The translations under genes were made by a program, and so were the position numbers. A DNA stretch of 64,000 bases from NCBI RefSeq assembly GCF_000832985.1, contig NZ_CP009920.1, forward strand, positions 3,714,501-3,778,500, written 5' to 3'. Origin of the DNA: Priestia megaterium NBRC 15308 = ATCC 14581. GTDB lineage: Bacteria > Bacillota > Bacilli > Bacillales > Bacillaceae_H. The notes beneath the pieces were generated by a model, which did no database searches, was not told where the DNA came from, and worked only from the letters and a program-made list of their open reading frames with translations. Shown here one piece after another: positions 16,839 through 27,300 of the stretch. Within the stretch, counting starts at the first letter, position 1; each line of letters opens with the position of its first letter.

Positions 16839-18290
16839 ATGAATATTAAGAAAATCGCAAAGCAAACTACAGCTTTATCTTTTGCTACAGCTCTGTTAAT
16901 AGGTGCTGGATCTCAAACATGGGCTGCTGAAAGCAATCATAAAGATACCAACAATAATTATGGAGTTTCCCATATTACACGTGATAACATGCTGAAAATT
17001 CCTCAGCAGCAAAAAAGCGAACAGTTTAAAGTTCCAGCTTTTGATAAATCAACAATCAAAAATATTGCCTCTGCAAAAGGGTATGATAAATCGGGCAATT
17101 TAATTGATTTAGACGTATGGGACAGCTGGCCTCTGCAAAATGCTGACGGAACAGTAGCCAACTATCATGGTTACCAAGTTGTATTTGCACTAGCAGGCGA
17201 TCCGAAAGATGCTGATGATACATCTATTTATGTGTTTTATCAAAAAATCGGTGAAGATTCGATTGACAGTTGGAAAAATGCAGGAAGAGTGTTCAAAGAC
17301 AGTGACAAATTTGTACCGAATGATCCTCATTTGAAAAAGCAAACACAAGAATGGTCAGGATCTGCTACTTTAACATCAGACGGAAAAATACGCTTATTCT
17401 ATACTAACTTTTCAGGTACAAACTATGGAAAACAAACCATAACAACGGCTCAAGTAAATGTATCCCAGCCAAGTGGAGATACGTTAAAAATTGATGGTGT
17501 TGAAGATCATAAATCCATTTTTGATGGTGATGGTAAAAAGTATCAAAATATTCAGCAGTTTATTGACGAAGGCGCATATGGTTCAGGAGATAATCATACG
17601 TTGAGAGATCCTCACTATGTAGAGGATAAAGGGCATAAATACCTTGTATTTGAAGCAAACACAGGAACTGAAGATGGTTATCAAGGTGAAGATTCCCTTT
17701 ACAATCGAGCTTACTACGGTGGAAATAATCCATTTTTCCAATCAGAAAAAGAGAAATTACTTCAGAGCTCTAATAAAAAGAAAGCCTCTTTAGCAAACGG
17801 TGCATTAGGCATTGTTGAACTAAATAACAATTATACCTTGAAAAAAGTAATGGATCCACTGATTACTTCAAACACGGTGACAGATGAAATTGAACGCGCA
17901 AATGTATTTAAAAAAGATGGGAAATGGTACTTATTCACAGATTCTCGCGGATCTAAAATGACGATTGATGGTATCGGCCAAGATGACGTATATATGCTAG
18001 GGTACGTATCAAATACGCTGACAGGAAAATACAAGCCGCTAAATGATACAGGACTTGTTTTACATATGGACCTCGATCCTAATGACAAAACGTTTACGTA
18101 TTCACATTTTGCAGTTCCACAAGTGAAAGGAGACAATGTCGTAATCACAAGTTACATGACAAACAGAGGCTTTTATTCAGAGGAACATTCTACTTTTGCT
18201 CCTAGCTTCTTGTTAAATATTAAAGGATCAAAAACAGCTGTTGTGAAAAACAGTATTTTACCACAAGGGCAATTAAGTACGGATAAATAA
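16839..18290 (+). CDS. sacB: Levansucrase (GH68), secreted
   Basis: 483 residues from the ATG after AAAAGGGAG. A signal peptide (LSFATALLIGAGSQTWA, cleaved near AWAAES-type site at about residue 29) directs secretion. Catalytic residues are D95 in DVWDSW, D257 in LRDPHY, E352 in EIERAN and R370 in TDSRGS; these match the published P. megaterium SacB numbering. It transfers fructosyl units from sucrose to build levan or oligofructans outside the cell. It is followed by its own terminator and then levR, so polymer synthesis and breakdown are encoded side by side. Confidence 0.97.
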   Translation: MNIKKIAKQTTALSFATALLIGAGSQTWAAESNHKDTNNNYGVSHITRDNMLKIPQQQKSEQFKVPAFDKSTIKNIASAKGYDKSGNLIDLDVWDSWPLQNADGTVANYHGYQVVFALAGDPKDADDTSIYVFYQKIGEDSIDSWKNAGRVFKDSDKFVPNDPHLKKQTQEWSGSATLTSDGKIRLFYTNFSGTNYGKQTITTAQVNVSQPSGDTLKIDGVEDHKSIFDGDGKKYQNIQQFIDEGAYGSGDNHTLRDPHYVEDKGHKYLVFEANTGTEDGYQGEDSLYNRAYYGGNNPFFQSEKEKLLQSSNKKKASLANGALGIVELNNNYTLKKVMDPLITSNTVTDEIERANVFKKDGKWYLFTDSRGSKMTIDGIGQDDVYMLGYVSNTLTGKYKPLNDTGLVLHMDLDPNDKTFTYSHFAVPQVKGDNVVITSYMTNRGFYSEEHSTFAPSFLLNIKGSKTAVVKNSILPQGQLSTDK

Positions 18291-18296
18291 TTTTTA

Positions 18297-18343
18297 AAAA
18301 CGAAAGAAGATGGCGGTAACTGCTGCTGTTTTCTTTCGTTTTA
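18297..18343 (+). terminator. sacB terminator
   Basis: Outer arms AAAACGAAAGAA / TTCTTTCGTTTT with an internal GC-rich part and T-rich end. Confidence 0.75.
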
Positions 18344-18458
18344 TTATTTAATCAAAAATGTGCTGTAAACGCAGTGCTGATTAAAATAAAAAAGCAGTAT
18401 ATACATTAATAGTTATTTAAAGAAAATGAAACATTCAGACAGACTATAACTTCAAGAA

Positions 18459-18473
18459 TGAAACCGGTTGACA
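18459..18473. promoter_or_regulatory. LacI-type operator at levR
   Basis: TGAAACCGGTTGACA, identical to the two permease operators, placed directly upstream of the levR -35 box. Confidence 0.75.
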
Positions 18474-18480
18474 TGCAAGT

Positions 18481-18509
18481 TTGACTAACTTAATATATTT
18501 ACATATAAT
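18481..18509 (+). promoter_or_regulatory. Sigma-A promoter of levR
   Basis: TTGACT (18481-18486), 17 bases, TATAAT (18504-18509): a near-consensus promoter. Confidence 0.8.
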
Positions 18510-18513
18510 GGTT

Positions 18514-18526
18514 TGAAACGTTTTCA
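18514..18526. promoter_or_regulatory. cre box over the levR start site
   Basis: TGAAACGTTTTCA fits the CcpA cre consensus and covers the predicted +1, indicating carbon catabolite repression of the activator itself. Confidence 0.65.
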
Positions 18527-18643
18527 TAGATTAGTATCACATGAGGGTACTTGTAGATGAAATAGCTTGTAGTAGTAGGGAATGATCATTTCTTTGAAAG
18601 AGAAAATTCCAATCGTGAACTGAAAATAAAGAAGGTGCTTCTA

Positions 18644-21430
18644 ATGAAACGAATTGATAAGGTATACAATCAGCTGTTGAGTAATTTTCAAGAGTTTACA
18701 GAAGTGGAACTTTTACATAAACAAGGAAGCTCAGCGATTGAAATTGCTGAACAGTTAGATTTAGAGAGATCTAATGTAAGCCTTGAACTTAACAAACTTG
18801 TCCGCCTGCAAAAAGTAATCAAAATTAAAATGTTCCCCGTTCGCTACGTTCCGCTAGAGGTTGTTGAAACCATTTGCCGTCACAAGTGGGATACGAATAA
18901 GATGGAAGTAGAAAAACTAGAGCAGCTATCTAATGGGGGTAAAGAAGAAGCTCTTCCTGCTAATCCTTTTGAATTAATGATTGGAGCTACCGGAAGTTTG
19001 AAAAAATCGATTTCTCAAGCAAAAGCTGCTGTTCTTTACCCGCCTAATGGATTACATATGCTGCTATTAGGTCCCACGGGATCGGGAAAATCTCTTTTTG
19101 CAAAACGAATCTATCAATTTGCCTTATATTCAGAGAGGCTAAAAACAGATGCTCCGTTCATTACCTTTAACTGCGCTGATTATTACCATAATCCTCAATT
19201 ACTTCTTTCTCAGTTATTTGGTCATAAGCAAGGGAGTTTCACCGGAGCAACTGAAAGTAAAGTAGGTTTAGTAGAACAAGCAAATGAAGGGATTCTCTTT
19301 ATGGATGAAGTACACCGGCTTCCTCCTGAAGGCCAAGAAATGCTTTTTTACCTCATTGATCAAGGTACGTACAATCGCCTAGGGGAAACAGATCATAAGC
19401 GAACGTCTAAGGTATTAATTATTTGTGCTACAACTGAAAATCCCGGTTCAGCCTTACTGCAAACTTTCTTAAGAAGAATTCCGATGACTATCCATATTCC
19501 CTCATTAGAAGAGAGGTCTTTAAAAGAAAAAATTCGCCTCACCACGTTTCTTTTAGAACAAGAGGCTAAGCGAATTAATAAAAAGCTAAGTGTCCACATT
19601 GATGTATTAAATGCTTTAATCCACACTGAAAAATTCGGGAATGTAGGGCAGTTAAAGTCGAATGTGCAGCTCGTTTGCGCACACGGATTTTTAAATAACC
19701 TTGATAGTAAACATATGGTGGAACTTACAGTGCGAGATCTGCCTGACGATATTAAACGAGATTGGATTTCAAATAGTAAAAATATGGAGCGCAGCAAAAA
19801 AATTTCTGAATATGTAAACCTTAAAACGATTATCTCCCCGGCTATGGAGAGCCAAGAAATAAAAATGGAGGAAGACGTATCATTTAATTTATATCAGTTA
19901 ATAGAAGAAAAAGTAGATGTTTTAACAAAAGAAGGTTTATCTCAAGAAGATATCAATCAGTATATTCTTACCGACATTCATTTGAATGTTCGAAGCTTTT
20001 TTAATCAAAAAAATGGCCAGAGCTCTAATTTAATGAAATTCGTAGAAGACGATGTGATGCAGCTTACAAAAGAATTAAAACAGTTGGCTGAAAAAGAATT
20101 GAACTGTAAATTTGATCGCAGGTTTATTCATTTTTTAAGTATGCATATGGAATCCTTTTTAAAGCGAAAAAAACAAGTAGACGTATTAAATACAAAGGAG
20201 ATAGATGAAATTCGCGAAACATATCCAAAAGAATATGCGGTAGCACTGCTTTTTAAAAATCGAATTGAAATGTGGTTTAACATTAGCGTGCCAGAAATAG
20301 AAGTCATTTATCTCACAATGGTTATTCAATCAATTCGAACGTTAGAAGAAAATAAACGAGTAGGGATTGTAGTTGCTGCCCATGGAAACAGCACGGCAAC
20401 TTCTATGGTTGAAGTTGCTACGGAGCTTTTAGGAAGCACTCCTATTATAGCTATTGATGTGCCTTTGACGGTATCTCCGGTTGAAATTGTAGACAGGTTA
20501 ATCCAAGGAATTAAGAAAGTAGATGAAGGAGAAGGCGTATTAATGCTTGTGGACATGGGCTCGCTTGCCATGTTAGAAAGCAAGTTGGAACAAAAAACAG
20601 GGACTAAAATTAAGACCATCAGCAATGTGACGACGTCTATGGTGTTAGACACCGTTAGAAAAGTAAATTATTTAGATTTAAATTTATATGCCATATTTGA
20701 TTCGGTGCAAAAAGACTTTATGGAATTTATAGATAAGCAGCAGCACGTGTTTGGAAAAAAGAAAGCACTTGTTTCTATTTGTACAACAGGAAGCGGTACA
20801 GCAAAACAATTAGAAAAAATCTTAACGATTATTTCACGCAAAGTATCTCAAGAACCTATTAAAATTCTAACCGTTTCTTCTATTAAATTAGCAGCAAACA
20901 TTCGAGAAATTCAAAAAGAATATGAAATTGTTGCAACGGCAGGCACTAAAAATCCAAGGATTGATGCGCCTCATGTATCATTAGAAGTTCTCATTGAAGG
21001 GCAGGGAGAGCGAATACTTCAACAGGCAATTACAAAAGAAACGATAAGCTATGATGACGAGAAAACCGAAGCGAATATTGTGGTGCGTGAACTTTGCGAA
21101 GAAAACTTGCGAAAGTACCTTCTATTTATTAATCCGTACCTCATAAGTGAAATTCTGTTAGAGTGGTTAAGTCATGTACAAGATGAGTTAGAAATGGAAT
21201 TAAGCAACACTGTTATGATTCGAATTGTGATGCATACAGCCTTTGCTTTAGAAAGAATGATAAAAAATGAACCTCTTACTTTTCCCGAGGATGAAGAAAT
21301 CACTCACGAGTTAGAAAACATTTATCAAAAAACGGAAAAAACATTACAAGCCGTCGAAAAAAAGCTGAAACTTACCTTAACAAGAGATGAAAAATTATTT
21401 ATTGCCACCATTTTTGCGGATGAAATGTAA
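18644..21430 (+). CDS. levR: LevR-type sigma-54 activator with PTS regulation domains
   Basis: 928 residues. Order of domains: N-terminal helix-turn-helix (SSAIEIAEQLDLERSNVSLELNKL); AAA+ ATPase with Walker A GPTGSGKS at 143-150 and the sigma-54 contact loop GSFTGA at about 197-202; a first PRD with RRFIHFLSMHMESF; a mannose-EIIA-like domain (GIVVAAHGNSTATSM); an EIIB-like segment with Cys in SICTTGSG (near 710); and a second PRD with MHTAFALER. Phosphorylation by HPr and LevE-type EIIB is known to tune LevR. It should activate the -24/-12 promoter at 21628. ATG 18644 follows GAAGGTG. Confidence 0.95.
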   Translation: MKRIDKVYNQLLSNFQEFTEVELLHKQGSSAIEIAEQLDLERSNVSLELNKLVRLQKVIKIKMFPVRYVPLEVVETICRHKWDTNKMEVEKLEQLSNGGKEEALPANPFELMIGATGSLKKSISQAKAAVLYPPNGLHMLLLGPTGSGKSLFAKRIYQFALYSERLKTDAPFITFNCADYYHNPQLLLSQLFGHKQGSFTGATESKVGLVEQANEGILFMDEVHRLPPEGQEMLFYLIDQGTYNRLGETDHKRTSKVLIICATTENPGSALLQTFLRRIPMTIHIPSLEERSLKEKIRLTTFLLEQEAKRINKKLSVHIDVLNALIHTEKFGNVGQLKSNVQLVCAHGFLNNLDSKHMVELTVRDLPDDIKRDWISNSKNMERSKKISEYVNLKTIISPAMESQEIKMEEDVSFNLYQLIEEKVDVLTKEGLSQEDINQYILTDIHLNVRSFFNQKNGQSSNLMKFVEDDVMQLTKELKQLAEKELNCKFDRRFIHFLSMHMESFLKRKKQVDVLNTKEIDEIRETYPKEYAVALLFKNRIEMWFNISVPEIEVIYLTMVIQSIRTLEENKRVGIVVAAHGNSTATSMVEVATELLGSTPIIAIDVPLTVSPVEIVDRLIQGIKKVDEGEGVLMLVDMGSLAMLESKLEQKTGTKIKTISNVTTSMVLDTVRKVNYLDLNLYAIFDSVQKDFMEFIDKQQHVFGKKKALVSICTTGSGTAKQLEKILTIISRKVSQEPIKILTVSSIKLAANIREIQKEYEIVATAGTKNPRIDAPHVSLEVLIEGQGERILQQAITKETISYDDEKTEANIVVRELCEENLRKYLLFINPYLISEILLEWLSHVQDELEMELSNTVMIRIVMHTAFALERMIKNEPLTFPEDEEITHELENIYQKTEKTLQAVEKKLKLTLTRDEKLFIATIFADEM

Positions 21431-21450
21431 AAATCATATTATAATTTTGA

Positions 21451-21489
21451 GAAACTAGTTTGATTTATATGCCACTAGTTTCTTTTTTT
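21451..21489 (+). terminator. levR terminator
   Basis: Arms GAAACTAGT / ACTAGTTTC followed by T7. Confidence 0.85.
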
Positions 21490-21514
21490 ATCCCATTTTT
21501 TAAATAACAGAAAA

Positions 21515-21580
21515 ACCTGTATTAAAACGCATGACGTTTTGATACAGGTTTGTTTATTTTAAGGAACCTGTATCAACAAC
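21515..21580. promoter_or_regulatory. Candidate LevR upstream activating sequence
   Basis: ACCTGTATTAAAAC (21515), its inverted near-copy CGTTTTGATACAGGT (21535-21549) and a third copy ACCTGTATCAACAA (21566) lie about 75 to 140 bases before the expected transcription start, the right range for a sigma-54 enhancer. The first two could also fold as a hairpin, but no U-tract beyond GTTT follows. Confidence 0.6.
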
Positions 21581-21605
21581 ACAGAAAAAGGTATTGAAAA
21601 ATAAA

Positions 21606-21619
21606 TGAAAGCGCTTAAT
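21606..21619. promoter_or_regulatory. cre box before the PTS operon promoter
   Basis: TGAAAGCGCTTAAT lies between the enhancer and the -24 box, the same arrangement as in the B. subtilis lev operon. Confidence 0.65.
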
Positions 21620-21627
21620 ACTCTTTG

Positions 21628-21644
21628 TTGGCACGATACTTGCA
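21628..21644 (+). promoter_or_regulatory. Sigma-54 (SigL) promoter of levDEFG
   Basis: TTGGCAC, 5 bases, TTGCA: a consensus -24/-12 element (GG-N10-GC). The predicted start is about 30 bases before the first PTS gene. Confidence 0.9.
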
Positions 21645-21684
21645 ATAAATAAGTGTAGAACGTAAAAGAGAGGAGCAAGTGTAC

Positions 21685-22125
21685 ATGATTTCAGTCATTA
21701 TTAGTGGACATGGTGATTTCGCGCCAGCGTTAGAGGGGTCTTCCAAAATGATATTTGGTGAAGAGAATCACGTAGTAGCCGTACCTTTTCTAAAAGGAGA
21801 GGGTATCCAAACCCTTGAAGAAAAATATAAGCAGGCATTAGAGGAAATGCCCTTAGAAAATGAAGTGCTTTTTCTAGTCGATATTTTCGGAGGTACACCC
21901 TACAATGCGGCTACTCCATATATCCTTAAAAATAAAACAGCGGATATGGTATCCGGAGTTAACTTGCCTATGTTATTAGAAGTGTTAGCCATGAGGGAAC
22001 ATGTTACATTAAAAGAGATGCTAGGAAGATTAAAGCAGGTAAATGAAGAAAGTTTTCAAGTGTGCAGTGAACATTTGGAGAAAATCCAGCAAGCGAACCA
22101 AATCGGAGAGGATGGATTATTATGA
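21685..22125 (+). CDS. levD: Fructose PTS EIIA component (mannose family)
   Basis: 146 residues; the opening ISVIISGHGDFAPALEGS holds the phosphorylated His of mannose-family EIIA, and LVDIFGGTPYNAA is the second conserved block. It passes phosphate from HPr to the EIIB below. ATG 21685 lies nine bases after GAGGAG; an in-frame GTG two codons earlier is less well spaced. It overlaps the EIIB gene by four bases (ATGA), so translation is coupled. Confidence 0.93.
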   Translation: MISVIISGHGDFAPALEGSSKMIFGEENHVVAVPFLKGEGIQTLEEKYKQALEEMPLENEVLFLVDIFGGTPYNAATPYILKNKTADMVSGVNLPMLLEVLAMREHVTLKEMLGRLKQVNEESFQVCSEHLEKIQQANQIGEDGLL

Positions 22126-22616
22126 AAATCGTTTTAGCAAGAATTGATGACCGCTTTATTCACGGGCAGGTATTAACAAGATGGATCAAAACAAATGCAG
22201 CAGATCGAATTATCATTGTTTCAGATGAGGTGGCAGCGGATGAAATGCGAAAAACGCTTATTCTTTCTGTGGCTCCTTCGAATGTAAAAGCGAGCGCTGT
22301 CTCGATTTCTAAAATGACAAAAGCATTTCACAGCCCTCGTTATCAGGATACAACAGCCATGCTGCTGTTTGAAAACCCCGCAGACATTGTCGCTCTTGTT
22401 CAAGCGGGCGTACCTATTGAGACAGTAAACGTAGGGGGCATGCGTTTTGCTAATGACCGAAAACAAATCACTAAATCTGTAAGCGTTACCGAAAAAGATA
22501 TCGATGCTTTTGAGAAACTGCAGGAACTAGGCGTAAAGCTTGAGCTGCGCCAATTACCTTCAGATTCTAGTGAAAATTTTATTCAACTACTGAGAAACGA
22601 AACAAAAATCAAATAA
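22122..22616 (+). CDS. levE: Fructose PTS EIIB component (mannose family)
   Basis: 164 residues starting MKIVLARIDDRFIHGQVLTRW; the His in FIHGQV is the phosphorylation site. It phosphorylates incoming fructose to fructose-1-phosphate and, in the known LevR circuit, also phosphorylates and silences the regulator when substrate is absent. The stop is 12 bases before levF. Confidence 0.93.
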   Translation: MKIVLARIDDRFIHGQVLTRWIKTNAADRIIIVSDEVAADEMRKTLILSVAPSNVKASAVSISKMTKAFHSPRYQDTTAMLLFENPADIVALVQAGVPIETVNVGGMRFANDRKQITKSVSVTEKDIDAFEKLQELGVKLELRQLPSDSSENFIQLLRNETKIK

Positions 22617-22628
22617 GGAGATGAGTTT

Positions 22629-23435
22629 ATGTCTTCCATACAAATTATTTTATTATTAGTCATTGCAGCAGTAACTGGCATTGCAAGCGTGTTGGACGAA
22701 GGGCAATCCCATCGTCCTCTCATTGCCTGCACGTTAGTAGGCTTGGTGCTTGGAGATTTAAAAACCGGCATTATTTTAGGTGGAACACTGGAATTAATGG
22801 CTCTTGGATGGATGAATGTTGGATTGGCGATGGCACCAGATACGGCTATTGCTTCTGTTATTTCAACTATTTTAGTTATCACAGCTGGTCAGGGGATTGG
22901 TGAAGGCATTGCGGTAGCCATAGCTTTAGCAGCTGCAGGGCAAGTACTCACCATTTTTGTTCGTACCATTACGGTATTTTTAATTCATCGAGCTGATAAG
23001 TACGCGGAAGAAGGAAACTTTAAAGGAATTGAAATTATGCATATTACTGCTATGGGTTTTCAGGCTCTCCGCGTTATGATTCCAACTTTAATTGTTACAT
23101 TAATCAGCGTAAGCGCCGTGCAAACTTTCCTCGGCAATATTCCGGAAGTTATTACAAAAGGCCTGCAAATTGGAGGAGGCATTATCGTGGTCGTAGGATA
23201 TGCCATGGTTATCAATATGATGAACATTCCTCATTTAAAGCCCTTTTTCTATATCGGGTTCTTACTGGCGGCATTTACAGGGTTTAACCTGGTAGGATTT
23301 GGAGCGCTGGGTCTTTGTTTAGCACTTCTTTATCAGCAAGTAATGCAGCAGCGAAATCAAATGCAGCCGGCAGGCGTTCCCGCAGCTACAGGGAGCGAAC
23401 AAGTATATGATGATGACGATGATTTAGATGCCTAA
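22629..23435 (+). CDS. levF: Fructose PTS EIIC component (mannose family)
   Basis: 268 residues, about seven membrane segments. LVGLVLGDLKTGIILGGTLELMALGWMNVG is the family signature of mannose-type IIC, which with IID forms the membrane channel. The C-terminus is an acidic cytoplasmic tail (YDDDDDLDA). AAGGAGATGAG precedes the ATG. Confidence 0.93.
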   Translation: MSSIQIILLLVIAAVTGIASVLDEGQSHRPLIACTLVGLVLGDLKTGIILGGTLELMALGWMNVGLAMAPDTAIASVISTILVITAGQGIGEGIAVAIALAAAGQVLTIFVRTITVFLIHRADKYAEEGNFKGIEIMHITAMGFQALRVMIPTLIVTLISVSAVQTFLGNIPEVITKGLQIGGGIIVVVGYAMVINMMNIPHLKPFFYIGFLLAAFTGFNLVGFGALGLCLALLYQQVMQQRNQMQPAGVPAATGSEQVYDDDDDLDA

Positions 23436-23461
23436 ACGGCGAACTTAAGGGAGGGATAGAG

Positions 23462-24289
23462 ATGGAAAATGAAAAAAGATTAACGAAAAAAGATATCTTT
23501 AGCATGTTCATTCGTTCGAATTTTTTACTTGGTTCATTTAACTTTGAACGTGTTCAAGCAATGGGCTACTGTTATGTTATGATTCCAGCAATCAAACGCT
23601 TATATGGACCAGGAGCTCAGCGAAATGCAGCATTAAAGCGTCACTTAGAATGGTTCAATACACACCCATGGATTTCCGCACCTATATTCGGCGTCACGGC
23701 AGCAATGGAAGAAGAAATGGCAAACAAAAAAGATTTTGATGAAAAAGCTATCAGCGGAATGAAAATTGGATTAATGGGCCCGCTTGCTGGTGTAGGAGAC
23801 CCTATTTTCTGGGGAACGCTTCGACCAGTTCTCGCAGCCCTAGGCGCCTCGCTTGCGTTAGGCGGTAATATTGCCGGGCCACTGCTGTTTTTCATCTTAA
23901 TTAATGCAATTCGATTAAGTACAAAATATTATGGATTAAAATATGGTTACTTAAAAGGAACAGAAATTTTAAAAGATTTAGTAGGCAATCGAATTCAAAA
24001 ACTGACGGAAGGTGCATCCATTTTAGGACTCTTCGTAATGGGAGCGTTGGTTTCGAAATGGACCACTATTAATATACCAGTGGTTGTTTCTAGGATCAAA
24101 GATGATTCTGGTAAAGTTGTGGTAAAAACCGTGCAAGACGTACTTGATAGTATTCTACCGGGGCTGCTTCCTTTAGCACTAACTCTATTAGTAGCATGGA
24201 TGCTTCGAAAAGGTACAAATCCGCTGCTTATTATTTTCGGTATTTTCTTAATTGGTATAGGGGGTTATTGGATAGGCTTTTTAGGATGA
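23462..24289 (+). CDS. levG: Fructose PTS EIID component (mannose family)
   Basis: 275 residues. LTKKDIFSMFIRSNFLLGSFNFERVQAMG and GLMGPLAGVGDPIFWGTLRP are hallmark IID motifs; C-terminal hydrophobic helices anchor it with IIC. GGGAGGGATAG precedes the start. The levanase gene follows after 86 bases with no terminator, so it probably belongs to the same transcript. Confidence 0.93.
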   Translation: MENEKRLTKKDIFSMFIRSNFLLGSFNFERVQAMGYCYVMIPAIKRLYGPGAQRNAALKRHLEWFNTHPWISAPIFGVTAAMEEEMANKKDFDEKAISGMKIGLMGPLAGVGDPIFWGTLRPVLAALGASLALGGNIAGPLLFFILINAIRLSTKYYGLKYGYLKGTEILKDLVGNRIQKLTEGASILGLFVMGALVSKWTTINIPVVVSRIKDDSGKVVVKTVQDVLDSILPGLLPLALTLLVAWMLRKGTNPLLIIFGIFLIGIGGYWIGFLG

Positions 24290-24375
24290 TAAATAAGAGG
24301 AGTCATCTATTCTTCTAGCATCTGCTGGTGAAAATGTTTTACATAACCAGTATGCAAATAAAGGAGGAAAGGAAG

Positions 24376-27300
24376 ATGAAAAGAACCGTTAAAAAGTTAT
24401 TGATGATTGGAGTCGCTTGTTCCATAAGCTTGTTTTCTGCATGCCCTGTATTAGCTGATAATACAGGGTATTATCAAGAAAAATACCGGAATCAATTTCA
24501 TTTTTCTCCAGAAGCGAACTGGATGAACGATCCAAATGGAATGGTCTATTATAACGGAGAGTATCACCTTTTTTATCAGTATTATCCTTACGGTACCACT
24601 TGGGGACCTATGCACTGGGGGCATGCAGTTAGTACAGATTTAGTGAAATGGAAACACCTGCCGATTGCTCTTTCTCCAGACGAGAACGGAGAGATTTTTT
24701 CCGGAAGTGCCGTTATCGATTGGAATAATACCGCAGGGTTTGGAAAAGAAGCAATGGTAGCTATCTTTACACACTCGGGCAGAAAAGGACAAGTGCAAAG
24801 TCTAGCATACAGCAAGGACAGGGGAAGAACGTGGACCAAGTATGAAGGAAACCCTATTATGCCGAATCCCCCAGTTCCTGACTGGCGCGACCCAAAAGTG
24901 TTTTGGCATGACCAAACCAAGCAGTGGGTGATGTCTTTAGCTGCTAAAGATAAAATTATGTTTTATACATCACCTGACTTGAAAAATTGGAAATACGCAA
25001 GTGAGTTTGGACCTGATGGAGGCATCCAAGCAAACGGTCAAAGTGGTGCATACTCATATACCTTATCCGAACAAAAAGGTCAATCCTTTACTCTAGAGGG
25101 GGAAATTACGCTTGTAGAAAAGAATGGACGCGCAGGCGCAGGCGGTCTTGTTTTTCGTTCTAATAAAGACGCAACAAACGCATATACCGTCAATTTAGAT
25201 GCAGAAAAGAACCTCTTAACACTTAACAAAGTAGAGAAAGGAAACATAACGACTGTTGTTTCAAAGCCAATGAGGCTTGATACATCACAAGCATATCATG
25301 TAAAAGTAGAAGCAAACAGTCACTACTTTAAGGTACTGCTAAATGGAAAACAGGTTCTAGAAGGCAGTGATGCATCTTTTGAAAATGGTCAGTTTGGATT
25401 AACAGCATGGAATTCCACAGCTGTCTTTCGTCATGTTAAATTTACGAATCAATCTAATTTCATAACCAATCTATCTAACTGGAAACCTGTTACGGGAACA
25501 TGGAATGATACTGCTGATGGAAAAACCGGTAAATCTGACAGCGACGGATACATTATGAGTGAAGAACAGGGAGATCAGTTTATTTACGAGTCAAATATGA
25601 CATTTTTAGATGAAAACCCTGGTTCAGGTGCACTACTCTTTCGGGCAGACGCGGAAGCCAAAAACGGATATATAGCTAGCGTGGATGCTTCTAAGGATAC
25701 AATCAAACTAGTAAAGCTTCAAAATGGCATTTCAACTGTCCTTGCCGAAACAAATGAAAAAATTGATACGAGCAAATCACATCAAGTAAAAGTAACTGCA
25801 TCTGGAAATAAACTTGATTTGTATATAGACGATAACTTCACCCTTACTGCAAAAGATGAAACTTTTTCAAAAGGATTGTTTGGACTACACGTTAATCAAT
25901 CTTCAGTCCGGTTTCAAGACGTTAACATGACCAAGTTTATTGATACAGATGAAAAAGAAATTAAAAATAAAAGTTTTGAAACAGGCGATCTCACCGGCTG
26001 GAAAACGATAAAAGGAAATGCATTCACAAACGATCATGTAACGGATGCAACCACAAATTGGAGCGGTCTCTTTGAACAAAAAGGAAAGTATCATTTATGG
26101 GGGTTTTCTGATAAGCAAGATGGTGATAATGCCACTGGAGAATTACATTCGTCTTATTTTAAATTGAGCGGATCAGGTGAAATCAATTTGTTAATGGGAG
26201 GCGGAAACGACCCCGCAAACCGCTATGTAGCCTTAGTCCGGGCATCCGACGATAAAGAATTGATTCGTCAAGCGAATACAAAGTTTGCAGATGAAAAGTA
26301 TCAGCGCTACGTATGGGATGCTTCTAAGTATATAGGAGAAGTACTGTACATTAAAGCCGTTGATCAAGCTGTAGGCGGATGGGGGCATATTAATCTAGAT
26401 GATGTGAATGTATTTCATACAGAAAAAATGCCGGATAAAGTAGACAGTGTAGCAAAAGAACCGGAGGAAGCTAAACAAAGAGAAAGCGGAGAGATTTCAG
26501 ATTGGAACACAGTGTCAGGAGAATGGGTGAATTCAACTCACGGAAGCAACGGAGGCATTTGGGAGTGTCCTACTTTACTCGAACTGCCGGTTGATGGAGA
26601 CAGCACAAAGAAAAAATGGGTGCTGCAGGTCAGCATCAATGATGGAGCGGCAGCTGGAGGTTCAGGGATGCAGTACTTTGTTGGGGATTTTGACGGAAAA
26701 ACATTTAAAAATGAAAACCCGCCAGAGGAAGTGCTTTGGACAGATTATGGTGCCGACTTTTATGCCGCTGTAGATTGGAGCGGAGTTGCAGGAGATAACG
26801 GAGAAAAGTATTGGCTAGGCTGGATGAGCAACTGGCAATATGCAAACAATACTCCCACTACTACTTGGAGAAGCTCTATGTCAATCCCAAGAAAAATAGA
26901 ACTCACCAACACAGCAAAAGGGCTTCGTTTAAAACAAATACCTGTTTCAATTGATTCAATCCGCAATAAGCAAGAAAAAAAGATATTGAAGAATCTCATG
27001 GTTACTGAAAATGGAAATCTTCTTTCAGGCATACAGGAAAACAAATATGAAATTATGGCAGAATTCGATGTTTCTAATACAGAGGCACAAGAATTTGGTT
27101 TTCAAATTCAAAAAGAAGGCAGTGAAAATACGAAAGTCAGCTATAACATAAACAAACAGCGATTATCTGTTGACCGAACAAACTCTGGAAGTTTTGATTT
27201 TGGTGAAAATGTGAAAGGCAAACACTCTGCTTCCATGCTTCCAAAAGACGGAAAGGTTAAGCTTCATATGTTTGTAGACCAGTCGTCTGTAGAAGTATTT

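Noticed and set aside
19393-19797. 134-codon minus-strand frame within levR
   Set aside because: Lies wholly antisense to the AAA+ domain, with no start signals.
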